Part shown: in pieces, positions 1 through 9,511 of the stretch | Layout of the letters: the number at the start of each line of letters is the position of its first letter | Numbering within the stretch: the stretch's first letter is position 1 | Origin: Serripes groenlandicus | Taxonomy: Eukaryota; Mollusca; Bivalvia; Cardiida; Cardiidae | Direction of reading: 5' to 3' | Assembly (NCBI GenBank): GCA_031761405.1 | Contig: JASEVX010000012.1 | Span: 25,477,800 to 25,541,799 of the forward strand | DNA length: 64,000 nucleotides | Translations under genes and position numbers: made by a program | The notes under the pieces: model-generated | The model's database searches: none | Seen by the model: only the letters and a program-made list of their open reading frames with translations | What the model was told of the DNA's origin: nothing

Positions 1-665
1 GTTTTGTCATGTTGTTTTCAGTGGTGGCTTGATGCAGAGGCTCCAGAGAGTGCCTGTATGATGGAATGGGTTGAATCCACAATTATGTTAGAAACCATCG
101 TACATGTAGTAGCTGACACTTTATAACCCTTTCCCTCATATAGTCCCTTTCCGACGTCCCTGCATCATATTGGATTGCATGGTAACTTAAGGAGAATTGG
201 CTCTAAACATGCAATTTCTCCATTTGTCTCCATGTTTTCAACTCTATTCAATTATTGTACTTTCATTTAAAGAGAGATTCCAATTTTTCGGTCGGTATGT
301 TTTCAAAGTTGTCTGCTGCAGATGTGTTGCATGCAGGAATGGTATAAGTTCCACCAATTGTCTGAACAATATAACTTGTACTCTTTCAAGTTGAAGTTGT
401 CAAAATTGCTATAATAAAGCTTGTGAACACAATAGAGGCTCCATTTACTATCTGATCTTCACCAAACTTATACAGTAGTTAGATATCCATGCAAGACTGG
501 ATTATGGCCCTTGAAATTGTCAAAAATGCTATAATAACCAAAGGGCCAAGTCTAGCAGGCAGTTGATTGGGAAGATTGTTGTGTGTAGTACTTGTGTGAG
601 CAAACCAGGAAACACATGAGTATATGACTGACAAATTCTTGAAAATGGCATTAAACCACAATCAA
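1..665. other. gene-free left edge
   Basis: I see no coding exon here. The stretch holds a degenerate TTAA MITE and a SINE tail, listed separately. The rest is AT-rich unique-looking sequence and the ORFs in it are short and featureless. Confidence 0.5.
123..349. mobile_element. TTAA-type MITE, degenerate copy
   Basis: It starts with ATAACCCTTTCCCTCATA and carries the family's internal blocks: the ATGTTTTCAAC stretch, then the GTCTGCTGCAGA block near the right end. The right end has lost the GGGTTAA terminus. See the intact copy at 14185-14408 for the family structure. Confidence 0.6.
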
Positions 666-672
666 TCAATCA
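549..672 (+). mobile_element. SINE tail fragment (SINE-A family)
   Basis: This is the 3' half of the SINE that occurs full length at 19137-19431, here on the plus strand and without its tRNA-like head. It ends in a (CAAT) tail, CAATCAATCAATCA. That tail overlaps the stop codon of the HARBI1-like gene on the other strand. Confidence 0.65.
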
Positions 673-3600
673 AATAACCTTATTATACTATTTCTATAGG
701 CAACAGCCTCAACATCATTGACTTGTAAATTGTCTTGCATATCTTCACCTTGTAATACAGGTGGATCTTCTAATGGAATATTTAATTCCAAACATAAATT
801 ATGCAGTCTCATGCAGGCTGATATAACCTTACAGCATTTCCCTGGTTGTAGAGGAAGGCATCCACCTGTTCTGTGTAGACATCTGCAAACAATTATTTGA
901 TCATATTTAATTATGACAACAGAAAGAAGAAATCTAGTCGTTCAAGTTGAGCCACTCTGGCAAACTTGAAAAGAAAGCTAAATAAGATGGCTAAAATCAT
1001 GATCTGCAGCAGAGGACGTTAACAAGATCAAGGCAAAGAAGTGAAAAACATTTATGAAAGAAATGTTAATTATTGAAAGGAGTTGAAAACAGTGTGGCAA
1101 GATCAGAAATTATGCATGATGAGCAATTTCTCCTCTTGACACAATGTTTTCTCAATTATTCAGCTGCATAGGCTTTAGAAAGCATCGATTTCAAATTGAC
1201 TGCTTACAGTAGTTTGATTGCATTATACGACCAAGAGGGAAAGTAAAGATCCACATTCTAAATGCAATAAAATATTACGTTATGTCTTTAGTTTAATTGA
1301 CATGGCAAACCAAGTTCACAATGGATCCAAGGGTTTTTTAGGTACTAAATAATTCCCATGCAACCAAATAATGCTCATTATGATATTTCAGACAAGATCA
1401 TAATGGATTGATTTAATCCTAGTGACTTTAATTTAAAACTGTTTATTTAACATTGATAGCAATGTCAGCTTTAAGCTTACTTCATCATCATGTCTGCTTC
1501 CTGGAGACATGACCATGAATGTTCGTGTGGAAATAACAAAATGAAAGATTCAGCCAATCAGGGGATTTGAACCCAGGACCTTTATCAGTGAAACATCATT
1601 TTTGCAAATAGGAGTCATGCACATTTTTAATTAATTTTCATGTTACCTGAATCTTGATTTCAACATCCCAAAAGCTCTTTCAACAACCATTCTCCCCCTT
1701 GATTGGGCATGGTTGAACCTAGCTTGACCATTTGTTCTGGGATTCAGAATAGGAGTAAGGAGGTATTTCTTCAATCCATATCCTGAATCCCCTAACAAAT
1801 GGCCAACTTCTTGGATTCTTAGGTATTCCTGGAACAAAAATATAAAAATGAATATGTTTATTCTTACAAGGTAAATGTAGTTGTTGTAATATAAAAAAAA
1901 AAGATCATGCAAGAACTTGAAGAAGACAAACTGACCCAATGAAGTTAATTAAACATGTAATATAAATTTTATTCCCTTTGTAATGTTTTGGGAGGTGGGC
2001 TGTCTGGCGTGTGTATGTAAAGTCTTGAAAAGTGATGAAACAGCTATTCAACAGTAGTTCTTTTAAATCAGCAGCATACAGTGAATTATCTCTTATCATA
2101 TTATTAGAACTTAAATCATTTCATTTTTTTTTTGAGGAAAAAGAATTATAACTCGTTTGGCTAGAGAGGTTAACCTTTGATTACAAATATGAATGTTATG
2201 AAAATAACTTTCACACTATAATAGCTGTTCATCAGTCAACTTTGAACAGACTATTAAAACTGCATGACATAGTAACCCTTTCCTACATGCGACAAATCTG
2301 CAGCAGAGAACTCTGAAAACATATTGTAAAAACTATGGAATCTCTATATAAATAAAAGTTTAATGATTGAAGATATTTAAAAAACATTGTGGCAAAAGGT
2401 GAAATTCTTTTTGAGCAATTTCTCCTTTTGTCACAATGTTTTCAAACGTTGTCTGCTGCAGAGGCACCAGAAAGCGTCAATATGAGGAAAAGGGTTATTA
2501 TTGTTGACAAAATAAGTTATGTCTTAAATCATTTTAAACTATTAACTATAACAAAAAGTATATAAAATACAACATACCACTTGAAAGATTGTAAATTTAA
2601 ACAATTTCACAATTTTCCTAGTAATTTTAAAATTTGACATGCTAGATACAATTCTGTCTCTAACACATTTGACTAACATCATATTATAATGAGCCACAAT
2701 CTTAGTATCTTTCATAAAAAATAAATTATGAAAATATAAGATTTTTGTTTATATTTTGGCTCATTATAACTTCATAATTTTATATTTTTAGTTCAATAGA
2801 AATAAGAAAATATGAAGATTTTGTTTGTCTTGTTATTTCATTTCGATAAATATATCCATCAATTTATTATTTATGTTTTTTTTTATTAAATGTGAACAAA
2901 CTTTACCTTCAAGCCACAATTCTCAAAAATTGATGCATCATGTGTGGACCCTGGCCATTTTACAACAGCATCAATGAACCTGAAATGATAATAAGAGGGC
3001 CAAGATGGCCGTAAATCGATAACCTGATTGATAGTAAATTAGTAGCAAATATTTAACTGCAAATATCTGGGATTTTTTTTTATCAAGGAGTGCAAATGAA
3101 ACTGCAAGGAGTGGACACTTCTCAAGAAACAGCTTACTAGTAAAGGCCATTTATATCTTGAAATCGAACAAGAACTATAATAAGAATGAAATTATAAAGT
3201 TTTTGTCATTTTTCACCTTTCATGATGCCGCCTTGCTGCCCTGTTTTTCAACGAAATTAATATGGCTTCAACAGTTTCTTCAGAATGTCACTTAAGGAAC
3301 ATTTCTACTAAATTATCTTGGAATCGGACAAGCAGATTATGGAGGAAAATGATTTTAAAGTTTGGGTATTTTTCACTTTTTGATGCCGCAGCAACCAAAG
3401 TTCTACATAGAATGTAAGTCTTTGAACAGTTTTAAAAGAGGACCAACAAAAGCACATTCCTGTGAAGTTAAGTTGAAATTGGTTTATTGGAATGGTAGGA
3501 GTTTGTTGTCATTTGTAGCTATAAGTTCAATTTACCCCTTTTGCGATGACGCCTGGTTGCTATGATTGTGTAACCAATCAAAACGGCTTAAACAAATTAA

Positions 3601-6600
3601 GTAGAGGATCATTAAAGTAAGATTCCTATTATATTTTCTTAAAATCAGACAAGCACTTTCATATAAGTGGCAATTTCAAATTTTGTAATTTTTCCCCTTT
3701 TCTGATGATGCCTGACTGCCATGTTTTTTGACCAATCAGTATGGATTGAACAATTTATGTAGAATGTCACCCAAGAAACATTTCTAACAAATTATATTTG
3801 AATCTGACAGGCAGATTCGGAGGAGTAGATTTTTAAAGTTTTAGACATTTTTCCCCCTTTCTGATGCCGCAGCAACCAAAGTTCTCAATGGAATTTAAAT
3901 CTTTGAACAATTCTGAAAGAGGACCACCAAAGGAACGTTCCTGTGATGTTTTTTGGAAATCTTTCTTGCGGTTCAGGAGGAGCTGATGTTTAAAGCTAAA
4001 AGTTAAAGACAGACGACAGACTACGGACAAAAAGTGATCAGAATAGCTCACCTTGAGCCTTTGGCTATAGGTGATCTAAAAAAAAAAAGGTTGTTTATTG
4101 AAGCTGATCAATGCATCAAATGCAACACCAGCAAGGTGAGAAAGAAACCTTATTCTTTAGATAGAACAGCCAATTATGTTCAAGCATTATAACTCTTTCA
4201 TTGCAAAATTACATAAAGAAGACTCTTCCATGTTTAAATTCTGACGTCTGCATTTTTCCTTTAACAAGAGTTATATTTTGAGAAAAAAAAGCTCATTACA
4301 CAGAAATGGTTACAAAATTTTTAAAGTTCAATTACAAAGCCATTTAAATCTTACTCATATACAACAAATATGCAACAGACGACTTTGTGAATAAAAGTAT
4401 AAACGATGAATAAAATTGAAAATATTTTAAAAAATTTCTCTTGAAGAGCTTTAAATCCTTTCACACCATGTTTTCTTATTTTTAGGCAGAAGCATTAGAA
4501 AGTTTCTGTACATATGAAAGGAGTTAAATATGTACAACAATGCAAACATTTTTAGTTTGTTACTTTTTCCCTTGCATTATTCAATATTTAACAATGATCT
4601 CTACAAACAATGTTGTCTCCATATTTAAAGCAATTAACATTTAGTCTGACATCATGATAATCGGTTAAAATTAATTTTCATATCACTCAATTCAACCAAG
4701 ACAAACATCCCTGTAGATATTAAGGAGATATATGTATAATATCAGTGTTTTGTAATAAATGATTAAAAAGAGACACTTTTTCAATGCATTACTTTATAAT
4801 TGGTATAATATTAAATCATTTCATCCGATTTGGTATAAGATTGGTATAAGAAAGCATCTCATGTTGATGTTTATTATGCAATTGTTCATAATGGTAGAAA
4901 AATATATGATGCTCCATACATACCTGCCTGTGTCATCCACAACACCTTGGACATTAATTGCATGAAAAAAATTTCTGCAAACAAATGCCGCTTCATGCTC
5001 CTTTGGTGCCACTATTGGTATTAATGTGCCATCAATGGCACCAACACAATTAGGAATCCCACATTTCTGGTAGAATTTGCGTTTTATTCTTAAACTATCC
5101 CTCTCATTTGGAAATCTGAAACGTTACAAAATAGTAATTGTAGAGCTTATGTTAATATTCGAATTGGGTAACACAAATTCGAACCAATCTTACTAAGAAT
5201 GGTTTGGATATGTGTGGAATGATCATAGTGTTACCAATGAATCTAAATTTATATGTATATATCTACAAAGATTTAAAGACCAATATGTACAGAAATGGCG
5301 AGAACGATGTTACAGTAGCTCAAAGTTAAGTTAAGCTTTTATATAAATTTTAAGACAAATTTCGATTTCCAAAATTATTAAGATGTGATAAATGTGGGAA
5401 AGTTTCGAAGGGCATCGGCAACCTTTAGAACTTCATCACATTGCCTCATGTTTGAAAAGGGCCGACATCTGGGATTGAATCGTGCTGAACGATTATGATT
5501 TGAGGTAAATTTATATACCAACATGTTTCTGTAGTAATCCTACTATTGCAAAATTCAACAGTTTAATGAGCTAAACGAAAGGAAATGTCATAAAAAAACT
5601 AGGAATGTATATTTTTTATTCACTAGAAAGACGCAAGTCTCTTATATAGTCTTGTTATATATGTATGTCACTTACCTGTTTGTTATAATTATGATGTGTA
5701 TTGTGTTTGGGCCGGTGGCCCAAACACTAATAAAGATGTTTGAGTTTGAATATGGATCGAGGTATTGGGAAATAACCAAAGAAAGAATGTATGTCACTGC
5801 ATGCGTATATCAATTCATCTCTGATATCTAATTCTATTATGAATCATGTTATTTCAAAATGTACATAACGGTTGTCGATATGATCACACCATTTTAAACC
5901 AGTTTAATGTTGGAGCGTCAACAGATTTTTAAGTTTACATCAAATAACTGTTTGTTCGTTTTCTCAAAACAAGTTTTCTGTTAAAATAAACATATATGTA
6001 ATTTGTTATTGAATTGCTCACCTTATGTTGTTTAATCTATAATTAATAGCTTCTGCAACCCTTCTTATTATTCCACAGGCACTGGAACTGAAATGAATAT
6101 TTTACCATTTCTCATAGTTAATAAGTTATAAACAACATCAAAATCATCATTGTGAAACTATAGAAAATCTTTTTATTCCCTGGTCTCCATATTCTTTGTA
6201 ACACAGCAAGTAAGGTAAACAACCAACTAAAATTGGTTTATCATTCATAAATTACTTGCAAGTAAAAGAGAACAAGGAAAGAAGGATGAGAGTAACTTCA
6301 GTAAGGAAGTTGTGTACCTAGAAATCACATAGTAGGAGTATGATTAATGAAAGTGTACATATTACTGTTGTTTCAAAATGCATCCACATTTCGGAAAAGG
6401 TTAACCCTTTCCCTCATATAAATGCTTTTTGATGCCTCTGCAGCAGACGGCTTTTTGAAAACATAGTGACAAAAGAAGAAATTGCTCAAAACGAGCAATT
6501 TCTCCTTTTGCCACAATGTTTTCAACTTCTAGTCATAGGTTATCCATTCAATTATAGAGATTTTCTGATTGTTGACAAAATATGTTCAAAGTCGTCTGCT

Positions 6601-8608
6601 GCAGAATTGTCGTATGAGGGAAAGGGCTACTTAATGCAATTATGATCACATCTTAACCGTTTCCCTCATATAGATGATTTCTGACGCCTCTCAGCTTTTT
6701 GAAATCATGGCGACAAAAGAACTTGCTCAAAACAAGCAATTTCTCCTCCTATTGTCACCATGTTTTCAACTCTATTTAATTATTGTTCTTTGATTAAAGG
6801 GGATTTTCTGTACTTTTGCCTAGATGTTTTCAAAGTCTCAAAGTCGTCTGCTGCAGAGTTGTATTATGTGGGAAAGGGTTAACTTACAGGTTCTGTTATA
6901 AATCATTAAATCATTTGCATCAGATCTCATACCTTTCATTGTATACAAAAAAGATACATGTATAAAATGTTTATACACAGATATTGTGAACTCATTATTG
7001 ATTAAGATTGCACTGATGAAATTATTATTTTTCTCCTTATCTAAAATACTGAAGAATCACTCTAATTAATATATAAGTGATTAATAACACACCTAATCAA
7101 ATAAATTGATGAATGCAATTAAAACAGATAGTCAGACATTCCAATTAAATATTCTTGTTTTTCACAAACTGTTAGTATATAATTCAGCAACTTTAATTGA
7201 TAAAAGGCGCCTCGTCATCTCAATTATCTAGGATTATCACACCTCATGCATCAAATAGGATATTATTAATTGCAAATAAGAACAATGTGTAATATTAATT
7301 AATAAAACGTTATTAATCACATATTAGTTAAACTTGTACTAAAACAAGTTACGAAATATTTTTTTCCAACCAAACACATCTTTTTTAAAAAAATAATTTT
7401 ACAATATATATATCAAATGTGGAGCGATTTTCAATAGGTTACGAACTCACTTAGGCCGGGTTACGAATTCACCAAAATATACAGGTTATACAAGTTCAAC
7501 AGTCAGGTTACAAATTCACTGTAATTACACAGGTCTGTGTACCATCATTATACATTTGGAATTTCTTAAACTTCCACATTAACAATAGTTTAATGTATCT
7601 TTTTCATATTTGATTGGGAATATACTTACCAACTAACACCGTGAAGGTCTGCCGTTTCCGACAAAAAGTCACCTTTTGCAAAGAACCTCAATGCTATCAA
7701 TACCTGCAGAAAAGAAATTTAATAAATTGACTCATACATCATACAATTATGGAATAAATACATAATTTATGCAAAATGTTTGCATGTTTCATGTATGATT
7801 TAACAACTACTAACTTCCATAGTGATACAGAAATTTGACATCATTTTGTCTCAATCTACAATTATTTTCAGTGGGTGGGGTAACTCTTATCACTATCTCC
7901 TTAATCTTAGTCAACAGACCGATTGTACCGTTCGTAAGAGTGAAGACTAAGTTCCATGGACATCGTCCAATCTGGAGAAATCTTTTGAATGTTGTTTCTG
8001 TATTGATAATCGAGATGCTTTTACCAGGAGGCCTAAAAGTTTTGGTCTCCGATTTACCCTTAGATGACATTTGATTCAGCCATACACATTTAGAAATCAA
8101 TACTACACAGAAGAAGGAGAATTGCTTAAGAATTAGCAACATCCACTACTGCATCTACGGCAATGTTTTCAATATGATTTTAGACGTTATGAAAAAAATG
8201 AAGTCCGATGTTTTAATCTAACAATGTTTTCAAAGTGTAAATGCCGGATGTAAACAATAAACCGGATGTAGACAGTCCTGTGCCCTTTGACCCCTTTATC
8301 CACTATATGTGAATCATGTACGCGGACTATTATTGGGTTTCATGAAGTATTTGTTCAAGATTCTTATAAATTATCGATGCTATTACCTGCGTAAGCACGG
8401 GAATCGGATTAGACCGAGTTGTCACCCTCTCCAAATCGCCGCTCAACAGGTTAACTAGGTCATTTATTGCTTCCCTAGTTAACCTGTAGCGGGTTATCAC
8501 TTCTCCGTCCCTCAAATCGTCCAAGCCAGCTCTAACCCGGAAAATACGGGGCTCTCTGGCTTCGAAGCGAGGATTTGCTGCTATAATGGCGGCCATATTT
8601 ACGACCAA
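666..8608 (-). CDS. HARBI1-like: HARBI1-like PIF/Harbinger nuclease, 7 exons, intact
   Basis: DDE-superfamily endonuclease of the PIF/Harbinger/HARBI1 family (DDE_Tnp_4 type), which cuts and joins transposon ends. Exons in coding order: 8608-8387, 7703-7630, 6087-6022, 5115-4924, 2979-2907, 1828-1647, 882-666. All junctions have AG/GT sites and matching phases, giving 341 codons plus stop, close to the usual ~350. The Met at 8596 may be the true start because family members begin MAA. Visible motifs: RYRLTREAI (residue ~40), LIALRFFAKGDF across exons 1-2, GAIDGT with Asp149, KWPGSTHDAS with Asp199, GDSGY with Asp223, VVERAFGMLK with Glu259, and MRLHNL near the C terminus. These match the acidic metal ligands of HARBI1. 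No stop or frameshift is seen. No Myb/SANT partner gene was recognised. It is either a multi-exon transposon copy or a domesticated host gene; the upstream Harbinger-like terminus favours a transposon origin. Confidence 0.9.
1470..1605 (-). mobile_element. SINE fragment with tRNA-like B box
   Basis: Read on the minus strand it holds a pol III B box (GGGTTCAAATCC) and a body with TCTCCAGGAAGC. The same arrangement is seen at 29100-29297. It lies in the last intron of the HARBI1-like gene. Confidence 0.55.
2272..2498. mobile_element. TTAA-type MITE
   Basis: Begins GTAACCCTTTCCTACATGC, contains TCTGCAGCAGA and its inverse GTCTGCTGCAGAGG, and ends TATGAGGAAAAGGGTTA. Palindromic family member in an intron of the HARBI1-like gene. 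Confidence 0.75.
2985..4085 (+). repeat. long dispersed repeat with GAGGGCC start and GCTCACC end
   Basis: Starts AATAAGAGGGCCAAGATGGCC and ends with GCTCACCTTGAGCC...GGCTATAGGTGA followed by an A run. Inside, two or three modules repeat (GATGCCGCAGCAACCAAAG at about 3382 and 3862). A second copy in opposite orientation lies at 58590-59262 and shares long stretches, which shows that it is dispersed. No coding capacity. Confidence 0.7.
4340..4530. repeat. degenerate TTAA MITE remnant
   Basis: Shows ACAACAAATATGCAACAGACGACTT-like and GCAGAAGCATTAGAAAG-like blocks of the MITE family, without clear termini. Confidence 0.4.
5640..5760 (+). other. 11-bp stem hairpin followed by AATAAA, possible LINE 3' tail
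   Basis: A perfect inverted repeat GTGTTTGGGCC / GGCCCAAACAC with a GGT loop is followed at once by TAATAAAG. A stem-loop directly before a poly(A) signal in AT-rich sequence fits the 3' end of a non-LTR retrotransposon. No reverse transcriptase is attached here. Confidence 0.4.
6401..6628. mobile_element. TTAA-type MITE
   Basis: Left terminus TTAACCCTTTCCCTCATA is intact; the right end reads TATGAGGGAAAGGGCTA. The central hairpin is GAAATTGCTC / GAGCAATTTC. Confidence 0.8.
6653..6882. mobile_element. TTAA-type MITE, adjacent copy
   Basis: A second copy only about 25 bp from the first, starting TTAACCGTTTCCCTCATA and ending TATGTGGGAAAGGGTTAA. TTAA stands at both ends. Confidence 0.8.
7425..7535. 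repeat. short GGTTACGAATTCACC repeats
   Basis: Four imperfect copies of a GGTTACGAAYTCAC module within about 100 bp, with an ATATACAGGTTA linker. The same module and linker recur at 32640-32700. Confidence 0.55.
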
Positions 8609-8629
8609 CGAGCCGACTTAACACTGCCT

Positions 8630-8770
8630 CCGACCAGTGTTAAAGTTAGGACCAATATTTACGACGTCTTAGTTACGACGAGTTTGATAAAACGGTACTC
8701 GGTCGTAACTTTGGTGTTAGGACCGGTGTTAGGCTAAGACCGGCTTAGGACCGTTGATAAAACGGGGCCC
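8630..8770 (-). mobile_element. Harbinger-like 5' terminal region with subterminal repeats
   Basis: On the minus strand it begins GGGCCCCGTTTTATCAACGG. The 12-mer CCGTTTTATCAA occurs twice (8765-8754 and 8695-8684) and GGTCCTAA three times. GGGCCC-type ends and GTCCTAA subterminal repeats next to a HARBI1-like ORF suggest the 5' end of a PIF/Harbinger element. The matching 3' end is not in the first 665 bases. Confidence 0.5.
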
Positions 8771-8785
8771 AGGCCTGCGCTTACA

Positions 8786-8860
8786 ATTTTCTTGACCCGG
8801 AAGTAGTTGCGGCATAAAATTAGAGATTTCCGGTTTCGTCGTTATACGTATAGGTAAGTT
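8786..8860. promoter_or_regulatory. putative bidirectional promoter with ETS-type site and plus-strand splice donor
   Basis: ACCCGGAAGT (within 8792-8804) matches an ETS/GABP core. At 8854 a consensus donor (TAG|GTAAGT) on the plus strand could end a non-coding first exon of the P-like gene, while the HARBI1-like gene starts on the other strand about 180 bp away. Inference from motifs only. Confidence 0.35.
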
Positions 8861-9007
8861 AGGGAACCAGTATTTTGTAAACATTGATCAGCTGTATGTA
8901 AAGACCCGCCCTATTTTTGAAGCAAGTTATTTTGTAGTAAACTACATCAATTAAGGACAAAATGCCTATAGTTACCTGGTAAATGATGTTTCTGTATTAT
9001 TATAAAG

Positions 9008-9511
9008 TTATAAACATTCACTACAATAAAAGATGGAGCCTTTTCTATTAAATTTTTTCCATTTCATGTGGTGTTTTAGTCCGGCACATGTACGGTGTAG
9101 CCATGCGGAACAACTGTCGCATTGTATCCAATCTGTGTCTTTTGTAATAGTTAAACATTTTTTACATTTTGAAGACACATCTTCATTATCAGAACACTCC
9201 AGTGGCTCATCCTGTGAAGTACCAGGCACAGGCGATTTGTTCAACTCGGGAGTGCATGATGACTCTGGCCTCTGCTCACATTCAAAATCACTATTTGATG
9301 AAGATTGGTTTTCATCAGGAGGCTCATCATTTTTACTGATTGAGGGGTCATTATTTTTCCCTTTTGTTCTTCTTTTTCTTTTTTTGGTTTTCTTTTCTGT
9401 ATTTTCTTCATTTGTCTGTACATTTTCCTGTACTTGATCTTCATTTAAATCACTTTTTCTTTTATTTTTTTTAACCTCTTTAGAAACCAAAATTTGCTTT
9501 CTGTGTGCCAT
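9008..9511 (-). CDS. PHD-finger protein / C-terminal PHD module of the helicase gene
   Basis: 167-residue ORF: a basic Lys-rich N-terminal half (KKTKKRKRRTKGK, likely nuclear localisation), an acidic Ser/Glu/Asp linker, and a C-terminal PHD zinc finger with C4HC3 ligands (CKKC, CDSC, WLHRTC, CSEC) in the last ~55 residues. PHD fingers usually bind histone H3 tails. The ATG at 9511 overlaps the end of the preceding ORF within a run of eight A, in the next frame. It could be translated separately or be joined to the helicase protein by a frameshift or an indel in that run. PHD identity is clear; gene structure is uncertain. Confidence 0.75.
   Translation of the reverse strand: MAHRKQILVSKEVKKNKRKSDLNEDQVQENVQTNEENTEKKTKKRKRRTKGKNNDPSISKNDEPPDENQSSSNSDFECEQRPESSCTPELNKSPVPGTSQDEPLECSDNEDVSSKCKKCLTITKDTDWIQCDSCSAWLHRTCAGLKHHMKWKKFNRKGSIFYCSECL

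Noticed and set aside
7810..8142. Minus-strand 110-residue ORF as the Myb/SANT partner of the Harbinger gene
   Set aside because: No tryptophan-spaced Myb helices; the plus strand is also open; no splice exits that make sense. It lies in intron 1.
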